Part shown: in pieces, positions 35,958-47,618 of the stretch | How the letters are laid out: each line of letters starts with the position of its first letter | How positions within the stretch are numbered: position 1 is the stretch's first letter | DNA from: Dryas octopetala | Taxonomy: Eukaryota; Streptophyta; Magnoliopsida; Rosales; Rosaceae | Length of the DNA stretch: 64,000 nucleotides | NCBI GenBank assembly: GCA_963921425.1 | Contig: OY992835.1 | Coordinates: forward strand, 9,486,001 to 9,550,000 | Direction: 5' to 3' | Translations under genes and position numbers: made by a program | Notes under the pieces: generated by a model | The model's database searches: none | Seen by the model: only the letters and a program-made list of their open reading frames with translations | What the model was told of the DNA's origin: nothing

Positions 35958-37234
35958 TTTGGCCTTTGAATATTGACTGTATATTATTGTTTGGTTTATT
36001 ATTTATTGACAGAAGATTTAAGCTAGAATGATAAAGCTATAATTGCAATAGCATGAGGTACTACCCAGAAAAGCATTTTGGTAAGCCTTTTAGGAACGCA
36101 CTGTGTATGTGTTTGGGTGGTTTGATATTTGAATTGTAATTGATTAATTGTTTTTGAGCAATTGGGTTTATGCACTATCTTGCTATACTACTAAGTTGTG
36201 CTTTGAAGAAATCACCATGTGTAATCTTGAAAAGCATAAGGTACCCGGAAAGAAAAAGAAATTTGATTTTTAAATTGATAAACACTTGGCAGCACTCGTA
36301 TTTATTTTGTTGAAGAGTTTAATTCTCATAGCTTAGTTATCACTGATCTAAGTATTGCTAGAGCCTCACAATTAAGTTCTAAAGAACATTACAGCTGCTT
36401 GGTGAATCGTGATGCTCCAAATAGAAAGACATTTGGCACCACTAAGGAAAAAATTGGTTGATAGGTTTTAGAACAAAATGAGGTTGTAGCATTGGATGGG
36501 ATAATAGCCCTTGGCTTTGGCTTAGGTTGTAAAGCCATGTGGTGGTGGTGTTGGGGAAGGGTTGGGTCCTTGTTTCTTGTCTTGCTGACTAAAAATACTA
36601 ATTGGTAGGGCTGCTGCTTAGGGAAAAATGTTGTTTTGTAGGTGAAACAGAGTAGGGCATAAATGTCATAGAACGTTTTGGATAGTGGGTATTCAACAAA
36701 CATAATAATTGCACCTAAACCTAGATAAAAGATAATGCAAAGATAAAAGATAATGTAACTTAAACCATTTACATTACATGAGAGCATAACATAAGGATTT
36801 GAAAACTTCCTATAGGGCATTATTTAGGATCTCTATGTGACAGTGCTATGTATGAGAATGTAGTCTAGTCTTTGCGGGATTCATCTTAACTGAAATCTTC
36901 TTGAAGTCAAATCCAGATCAACATAAACTTAAAAAGATGGAGAATACATGTAATTTCCCTTTGAACATATAAGCCTACTGTTTTACAATCATATATGCTG
37001 ATTCATCATGCAATTTCCATAGGTGCATTCGAAACTTTGCATAAAATACTCTTGACAACTGTTCTTATTGTATTAGTTTGCCTATGTAAGAAACATACTT
37101 ACATATGTGCCCTTTTCCCCTAAAACATATAGGATCTATGGAAATTGAAATTTTGTTTGTCTGTTTATTTTGCTTTAATTTTTTTTTACAAATTTTTTAA
37201 CCCAAACCTCTAGGTGCTAAGTGAAGGAGATGTG
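35540..37234 (+). promoter_or_regulatory. Promoter and probable spliced 5' leader of the HMG/DUF1985/SINA fusion gene
   Basis: The CT-rich, CTCTTCTTGATCTC-type sequence at about 35690-35890 looks like a transcribed leader. A (TA)n tract lies at 35926-35953. A small internal leader exon near 36013-36089 (TTGACAG|AAG ... TTTTG|GTAAGC) is possible. Any upstream frame ends in a stop when joined to the exon at 37212, so the coding start is placed at 37235. The LINE target duplication ends at 35539, directly upstream. Limits are inferred. Confidence 0.45.
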
Positions 37235-40200
37235 ATGGTGGTGAAAAGAAATGCTGAAGAGAATATTGTGTTAGAAGGAAAGAGGAAAATGAAGAAGAAG
37301 AAGCAAGTTACCACTCCTCGTCCTGCATGCTCATGGGTTTATTTTAGGTAACAATTAGTTTCTTTAAAGTTGAATTCCCTTTGTATTAGCATATACCTCT
37401 TTCTCCACGTGTACCAACTTGCTAACGTCTAAATCAACTATTACAGCCGGGACTTCATCAAGGAATACAGTGCTTCCCATCCTGAATCCTCTGGCCTTAA
37501 AGCTGTGAGCCTCTTTTTGTTTACTTCCAAAGTGTTTGACAGTGCCTCATTTGCTTCAATAAAATAATTAACATACATTAAGACATCATGAAATTTCTAT
37601 TTCAGGCAACGAAGGCAGCTTCGGATGTTTGGAAGTCTATGAGCCTTGAAGAGAAGGCAAAATACACAAGGCGTGCTCGTGAAGTGTGGGATAACTACTT
37701 GAGTACAGCTCCCACCCGTACCCCTAAGCCAAGGAAACAGGTTGGTTTTATTGTTCTGCTGATAGTTTTTTTAATTGTTCATTGGATTGGGTGAATCTTA
37801 CACCTTGGACAATGCAGGCTAAACTAGTCACACGATGCTCTCCTGGCCGCTTATTCAATGTGATACAACGTCTCACACCTGAACAAAAGGCTGCAGTAAA
37901 GAGCATGGGATTTGGGAGCCTTCTTGACCTTAGATGCCGGACTCTCCGCCGTAGCTTATGCCTTTGGCTACTGGAGAGGTTCAACACTACACAACATAGC
38001 TTGGAGATTTGTGGCGAGTGTATTCCTTTAATGCCAAAGGATGTGGAGCTTGTGATGGGATTAGCAGCTAGTGGGAAGGATGTGGTGAACTCAGGGCCTG
38101 ATGACTTGATTGTGGACTTACGGCATAGTTACGATGCTACAAATCATGGTATTTCAGTCCGCCTCCTAGAGGAGCGGTTGGCAGCACATGAAGCTGGAGA
38201 GGATTTTAAGAGATCATTCGTTCTCTATGCATTGGGCACTCTTTTGTCCCCAACAGCAAGGCTGGATGTTAGCCCTTCATTCCTTCACTTTTTGACGAAT
38301 ATGGATGTCGTCCATCAGTATAATTGGGGAAAATTTTTACTTGACCGGCTAGTTTGTGAGGTATCTCGTTTTCATCAAGGGAAGCAACGTGCAGTTGGCG
38401 GCTGTCTTTTGTTTCTCCAGGTAAAATAGACTCCTAAATGTGATTTAGTTATGGATGCACGAAACTTTATTTTCTGAAATCTTATATCTTCTCAGCTCTT
38501 TTATTATGAAAGTATCTCTGTTGAGGGACGTGCTGCCTTGGCCCCTGCCGTTGTTCCATGCTTATCTTCATGGGGTGAGGATGAGATCACTGAAAGGGAG
38601 AAGCGGGAAAGAGAGCTTGGTGGTTATGGTTGTGGGGAGGTACTTTCACATTTGGAATGTTTTATACTAGGGCATATATATGTGGTTATCATGCTTGCTG
38701 CTTCTTTGCAGGTGGTTTGTAAGGAGAGGTGCCTTGATTTGGACTCTTGTGAGTACAGGGGCCAACTGAATAGCCCACCGGCATGCAATAGAAGCAATGG
38801 GTTTGAGCATGATTCTCTCCTTGTGCATAAGGAGAACCAGGTAATGATGGATGGAAGATGCAAAATTGAATTTACTTTATGCATAGGCAGAAGCTTACTT
38901 TGCTTATATAGACCTTATTTGTTGAGAAAAATGAGAAATTGAATTTATTTTATCAATGCAAGGCTGATGGACATATAGGCCTTATTATAGTAGGGTTTCA
39001 CGTTTAGTGCTCTCTCTCTCTCTTCTTTCTTCTTTCTCTTCCTATGGTACATTCTGCATAAATATATAGTTCTCCTTTGTCCAATCCGTCTTTTTCCTTG
39101 TTCTAGTGACCTAGGATAGGCTGTGGAGGTAGAAGTTGTATTATCTACATGTGCGCACACACACACATACAAAGCGCTTCTTAGGTAGGATCCTGCTCAG
39201 AAGGAACTGGTGCCATTTGTAAGGTGTCTCTGCCCATTTGAACATCGCTTTAAAGTTTGCCAAAACGTGGTTGTTTAGGGCTTAAGATATAGGGTTTAGC
39301 TCTCGAGTTTTGGGCTAAACTTTAAACCGAAATTCTATACCTAAAGTAACAAACCTTGTTGGGATCGGGGACAAACTCTATCAAAAAGAACAATGGTCTG
39401 TTAACTTCGAACTGCCAGCAAGGGCCTAGGATCCCACTCCTAAAGCTCTGTGTGCAATATAAACAGTCTGCTGTCCCTTTTACTCTTTTTGTTACTGTTT
39501 AATGATCACTTCTTAATAAGAAGAAAAAAACTGACATAGCATATTACTTACATGTGTTTGTCTATTTTGTAGGTTGAAGAACAGATTGGTGAAATTACTA
39601 CAGAGGAGGTAGTGAATTCTCTTCTTCTTTTCACCTTTCCCTTATATATGCCATTCCTGTGCTTGGCTATGATGACTTTTTCTATTTGTCATTTATTAGT
39701 TATTAAGCTTTTGTAATATTTTCCTTTTTATGTGTATTTCATGTACGTAGTAGTGAAATAGCTGATGATCGTGACTGCAACCAAAAAAAGAAAAGTAATG
39801 AATTGCAGATCATCCTGTCAAGGAAAGATTGAGGAAAGGGAAAAAAAAAAAAAAAAAAAAAAAAAGAAGAGAAACTGCAGATTTATATTTGTTTTCTGTC
39901 CATTGTTTTGTTTTGTTGCTTTCTGATTCCTTGTTAGAGATATCTTCACAAGGTTTAGTGTAGGTGAGCAGAAACCCTTGTGGCATATGCAATGGTCTGA
40001 TAATCTAAGAGAGGAATGCTGGGATTCTTAACTAATAGGCTTTGAAGGATCTTCATCCTTGTTGACACCACCCCCAACTCATTAGAAAAAAGAAAGAAAA
40101 TAGGAAATGGATGTTTTATTCACTAGGATGTCTTGCTTGCACAAACTTAATGGTAGTTTTGGCTGTAAAACAATTAATTGGTAGGTCAGTAAAGCATCAG

Positions 40201-40902
40201 TTTTGAATCTTTAACTGTTTTGTACTGCATCATCTTATGATTTTATCAAGAATGATTTTGGTTAATATGTTGTTACAGGAAAATATGGTAGTGTTTCTTA
40301 GGAGTAAGGACATTATGTGTGGCAACATTGAACTAGTAGTTGAATCAGTCAGAACACCATGCCGGAATCAAGAGTATGGGTGTGATGAAATAGTGGATTA
40401 CATGAAGAATAATGACCATGAAGAAACATGCATGTATGCCCCATGTCCATGCCCACTTCCAGACTGCAACTTTGTTAGCTCTTCTGAACAGTTGTCACTG
40501 CATTTCAGCGGCAAGCATTGGGATGCTGGAAGGCGTTTCAGGTACAACACCCCTTTAACTGTTTCGTTGGGTATGAATGAACAATTTCTTGTTCTTCAAG
40601 CAGAGGAGGATGGTGCTCTCTTTCTTCTCAACAAGGGTACAGAAAGTATTGGAAATACAGTTATGATAACTTCAATCGGACCAAGTTCTTCAGAGGAAAG
40701 GTTTATGTATGACCTTGTATCAGGACAAGGAAGCAGTTCTCTCCGATTACAATCAGTGACAGAAAAATTTCCTGGTCGGGTGGAAGGATTTCCCCCAATG
40801 GATTTTCTTCTGATTCCATTTCGTTTCCTCAATTCATCGGGGCAACTTAACTTAGACGTGTGTATACGGAATTCTACAGAACTCGGTGCAAATTGTCCCT
40901 GA
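37235..40902 (+). CDS. Chimeric protein: HMG-box-like + DUF1985/plant-mobile-type domain + RING-less SINA zinc finger/TRAF domain
   Basis: Eight exons with GT-AG junctions (37235-37347, 37447-37504, 37606-37740, 37818-38420, 38496-38639, 38712-38840, 39573-39608, 40279-40902) give one 613-residue frame. Residues about 30-90 form an HMG-box-like domain (RPACSWVYFSRDFIKEYSAS, KAASDVWKSMSLEEKAKYTR) after a Lys-rich start. Residues about 103-350 match the DUF1985/plant-mobile type found in Ulp1-carrying transposons and domesticated copies (RLTPEQKAAVKSMGFGSLLD, GGCLLFLQLFYYESISVEGR). Residues about 420-613 are the SINA C-terminus: zinc ligands C434, C441, H453, C457 and C464, C469, H481, H486, then the TRAF-like fold (FLVLQAEEDGALFLL, SSLRLQSVTE, FLLIPFRF). 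The RING is absent. A nuclear, DNA- or chromatin-linked partner-binding role is inference. The 1.4-kb stretch between 38840 and 40279, with one 12-codon exon, is the weakest link, so two adjacent genes remain possible. Confidence 0.72.
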
Positions 40903-42646
40903 TTTCGTTATTCGTTGGTGAAAGTTTCTATGTAGGGACTCAACAAATAATGTTTATCTCATATGTCATATGTGCATGCTTGGGTTCTTGTAAATACTGA
41001 TCTTGTAAGTGTAAAGGAAATGTAATGTATACTCATGACCCATAGAAAGGAAGTGAAAAATATTCATGAGATTGCTTAAGATTTGATTTAACTCAGTTGC
41101 CTGAAAATTATTCAGTGTACGGACTTCAGTTAATTGGATCTTTATCTTCTTCTCCCTACTTGGAAACTCTCTAAGACTCTGAGGAATATTGTTGTGAACT
41201 TTGATTTGGGACAATCTGACTTGTACAAGAATCTTGAGTCATGTTTTTGTACAATATATATTATAGTTTTCCAAATTATGAATAAAAAAGAGAGAAAAAA
41301 ACTTCTAACTGTTTCAATACCATTAATGTTATATTGAGCTGTTAAATATATTATTTTTACAAAATTCAAAGGTGTAGAATGTATATTAAATTAGGCCCTG
41401 GTAGATTAAATTATTAAATGTCTGATGATGGTGCTTCCATTGAAAGATAAGGAATACCGATGTGGTGTCTTCCAAGAACTTTTTGATGTCAAATCGTCAT
41501 GAGCGTAGAAGAATACTACTGCAGCAACAGCTATCGGGTCATTTTAAATAATCATGTGTAAGATCTTTTTCTAATAGAGCAGGGTTCCATCATGTGTGTC
41601 CACATGGGATCCTATCTGAATTAGTGAGATAGGACATGATCAGTTATAATTATTCCAATAGTACACAAGGGTGGGTTTTAGAGTATATATTAGAGAGATA
41701 GTACACTATATTATTTAAAATTGTCTAAATGATATATATAAGTGAGTTTTACTTTTATTAAAGCGATAGTACACTACATGATTATTTAAAATTACTCAAA
41801 TAATCAATTAAAATTGTCCAAAGGATCCTCATGAGTGGGTTCTACCTCTATTTGATAGATAGTACCCTACAAAGTTAAAATTATCCAAAAAGTTTCATTC
41901 CATAAAATAGGTATTAGAGCGCTATAATAGTATAATTGGAATGTGCAGGCAAGAATGCATAGTGTGGTACATGGTCATTGTAGCCTTTGTAGGAGGACTA
42001 GCATGCCGAGCGATCCCTTAATTAATGAAGTTTATAAAGTGGCCACAAAAAAAATTGAAGAAGTTTATATCTCCATCTTTGGTATGGAATGACTCTTCTT
42101 ACACTCATTGATTGAGGACTAGGCTAGCTATTCAGTTATTATTTCAACCTTTCTGGCCGGTACACGTGGCAAAGACCCAGTTCATGCCAATTTTATGCTC
42201 TCTCACAAATCCACAATGCAGGTAAATGCAGGTAAATGCTATACACCAAGAAATGGTTGTGGCAAATCGCAATGTACAGTTGTTGTTGGAAGAGAAGATA
42301 TTATCACGAGATACAGTCAAAGTTGTCCTGTCTCTGTGAGTCTGAGAATGGTCAAATCACACTTTTTAGCTCTGTCCATCTCTGTCCTTGGGTTCTCTGT
42401 CGATCTGCATACACAGCTTTTAGACTTTAAACCTTCACAAACAGGCTTCATAAACTAGGATTCTTTTTTATGAAGCAAAAGGCCCCATAAAAGGAAATAT
42501 GCAAACAAAATCAGTAGTACTACTACTCTTCTTCACTATTGAAAATCAAAATATATAGCAACCAAAGAAAGAAACATTGCTTCTTCTTCAAACAGCTTTA
42601 ATCACTTTTAGCTGCAGATCAAAAAGCTCTGTTGGAAGCTTGGAGC
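40903..42646. other. 3' region of the fusion gene and upstream region of the HMA gene
   Basis: AT-rich. At about 41580-41910 short related blocks recur (TAGTACACTA, ATTATTTAAAATT, GTGGGTTCTAC), resembling the arms of the small foldback element at 50590. No gene was seen. The leader of the HMA gene probably lies in the last 150 bp. Confidence 0.4.
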
Positions 42647-44224
42647 ATGGAGTTCATGACCACAAATGATCATTTTGACTTCTTAATTATGAAGGTCTCC
42701 TCCCCAACTCCAAGCACCTTTCTCTTCTTTTTTTCTTTTCATTTTTCTCTTTTTAAATATGCTTTTACTTCATCTCCATTAACTTTTGTTTTTTCATTTT
42801 TGTTGGATTTGTTTCCCACACTTTGCTTCTTCTTACAGACACATGTTCTCAAAGTACACATAAACTGTCAAGGGTGCGAGAAAAAAGTCAGAAAACTCCT
42901 CCGGAAAATTGAAGGTTCCAACTTCCAACTTTAATATATATGCCCTATTTTTATTATCTTTAATTAATACAGATTTTACAGCTAATTTTATTATATAACT
43001 GTTTATATTGTATGTTAACATGAGAACCGACCAAATAGCCCAATGGCATTTGTGATTTTCCTTTCTGTTCTCTGGTTGTTTCCAATTCAGAAATTGCATA
43101 GAAAACATTTTACTTTCTTACCAATTCTGGATTTCTTCTCTTTCAGTCTTTTTCTCTTTTTAATTATAATTCTCCAACAGCAAATTCTTGTACTTCTACA
43201 ATCAGATTCTCCTTTCCTACATTCTCTGTATAAGTATGCTTTGCTTTAAAAGAAAACAAAAAAAAAAAAAAGAACTCAGTTCCCACATCAGATTTTAGTT
43301 TAAATTTTTCGTTGGATGAAGAAAACATAGAAAAGGGTAAAACAATTGAGGGAAATTAAGAAGGGTACTAACTACTAACCATTACTGTTTTGCCTTTCTC
43401 TAACAAACAATTAGGAATTGAACCTAAATCAAATCCAGTAACCCTTACTTTACTTCCAAATAGTATAGAGCTGTCAGGTAGTGAAATCCTATAAGAAAAA
43501 AAAGGGGTCCCTAGACTCCCTATAACTTTACTTGGGAGTTGGGTCATGTTTCATTTTGGTTTCCCTAATTTCAGTATTTTCAAAAAGAAGAACGAATGAC
43601 GAATGTTCTGCTTTTTTACCTCACATCCACTATCATATATCTCATCTAATTTCCTTTTGAATTTATCAAGATTCACTTTTTTTTTTTTTTTTTTTGGATT
43701 TAGGTGTGTATAATGTGAACATAGATGCAGAAGAGCAGAAGATCACAGTGGTAGGCATTGTAGATTCTGCTACTTTAATCAAGAGGTTGGTAAGAGCTGG
43801 TAAACATGCAGAGCTTTGGTCTCCAAGTTCCAACCAATTTCAAGAAGCCAAAAGGCCCAAAACCAACAGAGATCCTACAAACAACAACCAAAGGAAAGAA
43901 GGTCCTAATATGGGTGATCATCATCATGGCCTCAGTGCCTTTGAAAATCAGACTCTGCTGCCCACCTTCTTTGGTAGTGAAGCTGACTATAATCAATATG
44001 ATGATAATATTGGATTTGTTGGCTTACAAGAGCATGAGTTTCTTGGGCTTCAAGATTTGTCTTCAGCACTTCCAGCAGTGAATCAGCTGCATCTTCCAGC
44101 AGTGAATCATCAGCTGCATCAACCTCAGATGATTAATTGTCCACCTTCCCAGCTGATTCCCACTAACACTGAGACTTACTATAACCTTGAAGAATCAGCA
44201 TCACCCTCTGTCTTCTACTATTAA
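42647..44224 (+). CDS. Heavy-metal-associated (HMA) domain plant protein without CaaX box
   Basis: Three exons (42647-42694, 42839-42914, 43704-44224) encode 214 residues. The HMA domain (about residues 18-82) has the metal-binding CxxC as NCQGCEKKV (C26, C29), then VYNVNIDAEEQKITVVG and KRLVRAGKHAELW. The intron after the second exon splits the Gly of the EG-V turn, the same position as in the HIPP gene at 55495. The C-terminal half is disordered and rich in Asn, Gln and His (GDHHHGLS, NQLHLPAVNHQLHQPQ) and ends SVFYY, so there is no isoprenylation motif. This makes it an HPP-type relative of the HIPP metallochaperones that bind Cu/Zn/Cd-like ions. The ATG at 42647 gives the conserved short first exon ending IMK. 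Confidence 0.88.
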
Positions 44225-44472
44225 CAAGAAGAAATTAATATATTGTTATCTAGTTATATATAATTCTATATACGTAAAAGAAACATTGGTTTCAAAGGAA
44301 AAAAAACAAGAGATAATTATTGGGATGAATTTAGTGTAGTGCTGATAATTTTATATTAGCTAGTTAAGAGAAAAACATGACTCTTCTACTCAGTCTAGTT
44401 GTTATGCTTAATTTAAGGAATGAAATGATACTCTTATTATATATATTTTACGTACCGCTACATTTATTTTAT
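44225..44472 (+). other. 3' UTR region of the HMA gene
   Basis: AT-rich sequence after the TAA. No other features were seen before the foldback element. Confidence 0.45.
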
Positions 44473-45577
44473 GGCTTATTCATGCCATTTTCTGTAAGAT
44501 ACAATTTTTTTTTACTTACTCTCTTGAAACTTAAATCTTCTTACTTTGTCATCCGAACTTCACAATGTTATTGCAAAAATCTCTATTCTGTCAACTCTGT
44601 CTATTTTGCCATTAAAAGAGCTGATGCGGTGCCTATACGGCATGTATGAGACCCTTTTTTAATTGTGTAAGATCACTGAAAAAAAATAATAAAAAATTAT
44701 TTTTAAACTAAACAAAAAATAAAAAATGCCCTTTCCGGCGCGCAGCACCCCACCCCACCCAGCTACCGGCCAGCCTCCCCTCCCTCTCCTTCCCTCTCTT
44801 TCTCTCTTCCCCTCTTTCCTTCTCTCTCTCTCTCTCTCGGGTGGGGGAGGGAGGTAGGGTGGATCGGGTTGATGTTCCAGGTGGCCGGGAAGGTGGAGGG
44901 ACTGGGTTGGGGCGTGCTCGAGTGGGGGAGGGACTAGGGAGGTGTGGTGGGTCGGGTTGACGTCGTAGGTGACCGGGAAGGTGGAGGGGCTGGGTTGGGG
45001 GTTGCTCGGGTGGGGGAGGGAGGTGGGGTGGGTCGGGTTGACGTCGAAGGTGGCCGGGAAGGCGCTGGTTCTCTGCCATGCAGCTCAAGCTTTTCTTTAC
45101 GGCACTGGTTCGCCGCAATCAAGCAGCTGCCCCCGAGCTCAACACCGCCAGCTCTGCCAAGCAGCCCAAGCCTCTGCCCAGAGGTGGGAGGGAGGGAGGA
45201 GTCGGAGAGAGGAGGGAAAGTCCCCGGCGGTGGGAGGTGCCGCCAGCAATGAGGAAGGGAGGCGTAGGTGGTGGGTTGGGGTAGAAAGGGGAGGGTGGGT
45301 ACTGGATCTGTTTTTTTTTTTTATTTAGTTGAATTTTTTTTTTTAACATTAAAGTAATTTTTTAATAATTTTTTTGTCTACATGGTAAGCTCTGGGTCCC
45401 AATGAGTGACACATAAGCGCCACACCAGCTCTTTTAACAAATTTTTGGATAGAGTTGACGGAATATGAGTTTTTGCAATAACGTTGTGAAGTTCGGATGA
45501 TAAAATGAAAAAATTTAAGTTTTAGGGGGTAAAATGAGAAAAAATGTATCTTACAGGAGCAATGGTGTGAATAAACA
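44473..45577. mobile_element. Foldback TIR element (about 1.1 kb) with GC-rich core
   Basis: The left arm (about 44473-44650) and right arm (about 45395-45577) are inverted copies over about 170 bp (GTAAGATAC, CATCCGAACTTCACAA, GTTATTGCAAAAA, AAAAGAGCTG on the left, reverse-complemented on the right). The core is strikingly GC-rich, with about 2.5 copies of an 80-90-bp tandem repeat at about 44855-45060. The target duplication is not clean. The core's frames on both strands are repeat-driven. Confidence 0.75.
44855..45062. repeat. GC-rich tandem repeat, 81-88-bp units
   Basis: GGGTCGGGTTGACGTCG-type units start near 44861, 44949 and 45030, each followed by GGTGGCCGGGAAGGTGGAGG and GGGTTGGGG. 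It sits inside the foldback element. Confidence 0.75.
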
Positions 45578-46396
45578 TATTTTTATTTATCATATTTTAT
45601 TCACCAAATATATTAATTTTGTACTTTATTCATTATAAAAAAAATTATTATATATGACGGTAATATCATGTGATATACAAAAGTGATGTTGCGAATTCAC
45701 TCAACAAATTTAACACTACGTATGTGTACACTAATTGGACACATATTATAATTATGGTGAATTCGTAACACTACATCGACATATCACATAGTGTTATGTA
45801 TACTAACATGACATATTATTTGGTAAACAAATTTAGTAACTTTATATTATTGATTTTTTTTAATAAATAAAAAAGAACATTATTGATTTTTTTTTTTCTG
45901 AATTTTTTCTTACCTTTTTATCATTTTTCTCTAATCCAAATGACCTATTATATATAGATATATATTTTTTCAAAAGGAATTCATATCTGAATGACCTATT
46001 GAATGAGAATAGCTACCTATACCAAAAGATTGAGAATTGCTACCATCAGAACATGATGCGCGCCTCATGGGTTAGAATTTCTTGTACTCTTTGGGATACT
46101 TTGATTATATTTATAGGACATTGAGGAAGATGAGAAATGTTTTGGGAAGGACTTTACAAGACTGATTTTCATATTGTTGTCCAAGCTTGGGAAAAATATG
46201 TAAGGCTGTGTGGAGCTTGATTTTAACTGAGCCTTTGATCCCCTAGATACTAAAGACACGCATAATTGCACTTTTTTGCACACATTGTTTGGCCTCATGC
46301 TCATATATATTGTACAATTCCTTTGTACTTACAATATTGGGGGATCTTATATCTAGGCCTGTAAAAACAGATGAGACCAATGCAGCTTATTTTTTT
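45578..46396. other. Intergenic, nothing recognised
   Basis: AT-rich spacer between two inverted-repeat elements. No supported frame. Confidence 0.4.
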
Positions 46397-47609
46397 GAGT
46401 AATTTTATTTAATATATTCTTTTAATACCCCTTAAACTATTTTGACTCTCCAGTCCAAAAAATAACTTTTATGACCCTTTTGCATTTGAAATATCAAAAA
46501 TACCCTCCATATAAAACCATTTTTTTACTGTAGTTTTTTTTTTTTTTTCTCTTCCCCAGCCAACCACTGCCTCTCCCCTCCTTCCCTCCCTTCCTCCCCA
46601 GCCAACCACTGCCCCTCCCTCCCTCCCTCCCTCCCTCCCTCCCTTCCTCCCTCCCTTCCTTCCTTCCTTCCTTCCTTCCTCCTCAGCCAACCATTGCCTC
46701 ACCGTCGCCGCACCACTTGCCGTCCCAGCTGTCGGCGCCTCCATCCTCCGCCGCTGTAGTAAACCCAACAGATGCAGCAAACCCAATAGATCCAACAAAC
46801 CCAGCAGATGCAACAGCAAACCCAACAGATGCAGTAAACTCAGCAAAATCCAATGAAAAAAAAATCCACGTCGCCCAACAATACCCTCTAAATGAGTTTT
46901 TATCTTAAAAAACTCAGATTTGGTTGAATTTTTAGTCGTCACATGGTCGAATTTGTGGTCGCCACATGGCTATAGCACATTCCACCATGTGGCGACCACA
47001 AATTCGATCATGTGGCGACCAAAAATTTAACCAGATCTGGCTATAGCATATTCCACCATATGACGACCATAAATTCGACCATGTGGCGACCAAAAATTCA
47101 ACTAGATCTGGCTATATATAGCACATTCCACCAGATCTGGCTATATCACATTTCACCAGATATGAGTTTTCAAATTTTTTTTGTTTTTTTTTTTCTCATA
47201 TTTGGGTTGGGAGAGAAGATGATGGGTCGTTGGCCGGTGCCGACCACCATCCTCCACCTCTCCCACCGATATTTCATCTCTCTCTCTCCCCTTCCCTCTC
47301 AACCCATTTAAAGAAAAACCCAAATCTGGGTTTTCGAATTTTGTTTTGGTTTTTCAGATTTGGTTTTAGAGAGAATGAGAGAGAGATGGAGAGAGGAAAT
47401 GATGGGCGTTGGCCGATGATGGAGGTCGCTCTCCATGGTTGCTGCAGCCTGCAGAAAGAAGATGGAGGAAACTGCTGCTACAATGTATTTGTATAAAGGT
47501 ATTTTGGTATGAAAAAAAAAAAAGGAAAAGGGTCATAAAAGTTATTTTTTGGGCTGTGGGGTCAAAATAGTTTAAGGATATTAAAAGGGTATACTGAATA
47601 AAATTACTC
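46397..47609. mobile_element. Mutator-like non-autonomous element (1,213 bp) with captured or amplified core
   Basis: Terminal repeats of about 90 bp (GAGTAATTTTATTTAATA... and ...GAATAAAATTACTC) are flanked by perfect 9-bp duplications TATTTTTTT (46388-46396 and 47610-47618). The core contains a (CCCT/CCTT)n tract (46600-46680), CCCAACAGATGCAG-type repeats (46760-46840) and three or more ATGTGGCGACCA...GATCTGGCTATA repeats (46940-47160). The structure resembles a Pack-MULE, but no host gene was identified. Confidence 0.88.
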
Positions 47610-47618
47610 TATTTTTTT

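Noticed and set aside
36389-36820. 143-codon minus-strand frame with hydrophobic stretches
   Set aside because: It falls within the leader/intron region of the fusion gene on the opposite strand. No known domain or plausible promoter; likely chance.
40237-40902. Stand-alone SINA-like gene starting with the Met at 40237
   Set aside because: The first 14 residues would come from intron-like sequence ending in a good acceptor (TTGTTACAG). The exon joins in phase with the upstream exons, so the fusion model is preferred though not proven.
44708-45118. Pro/Arg-rich minus-strand frame with tandem repeats (PGHLRRQPDPPHL)
   Set aside because: It is a product of the GC-rich tandem repeat inside a foldback element; several other frames are equally open.
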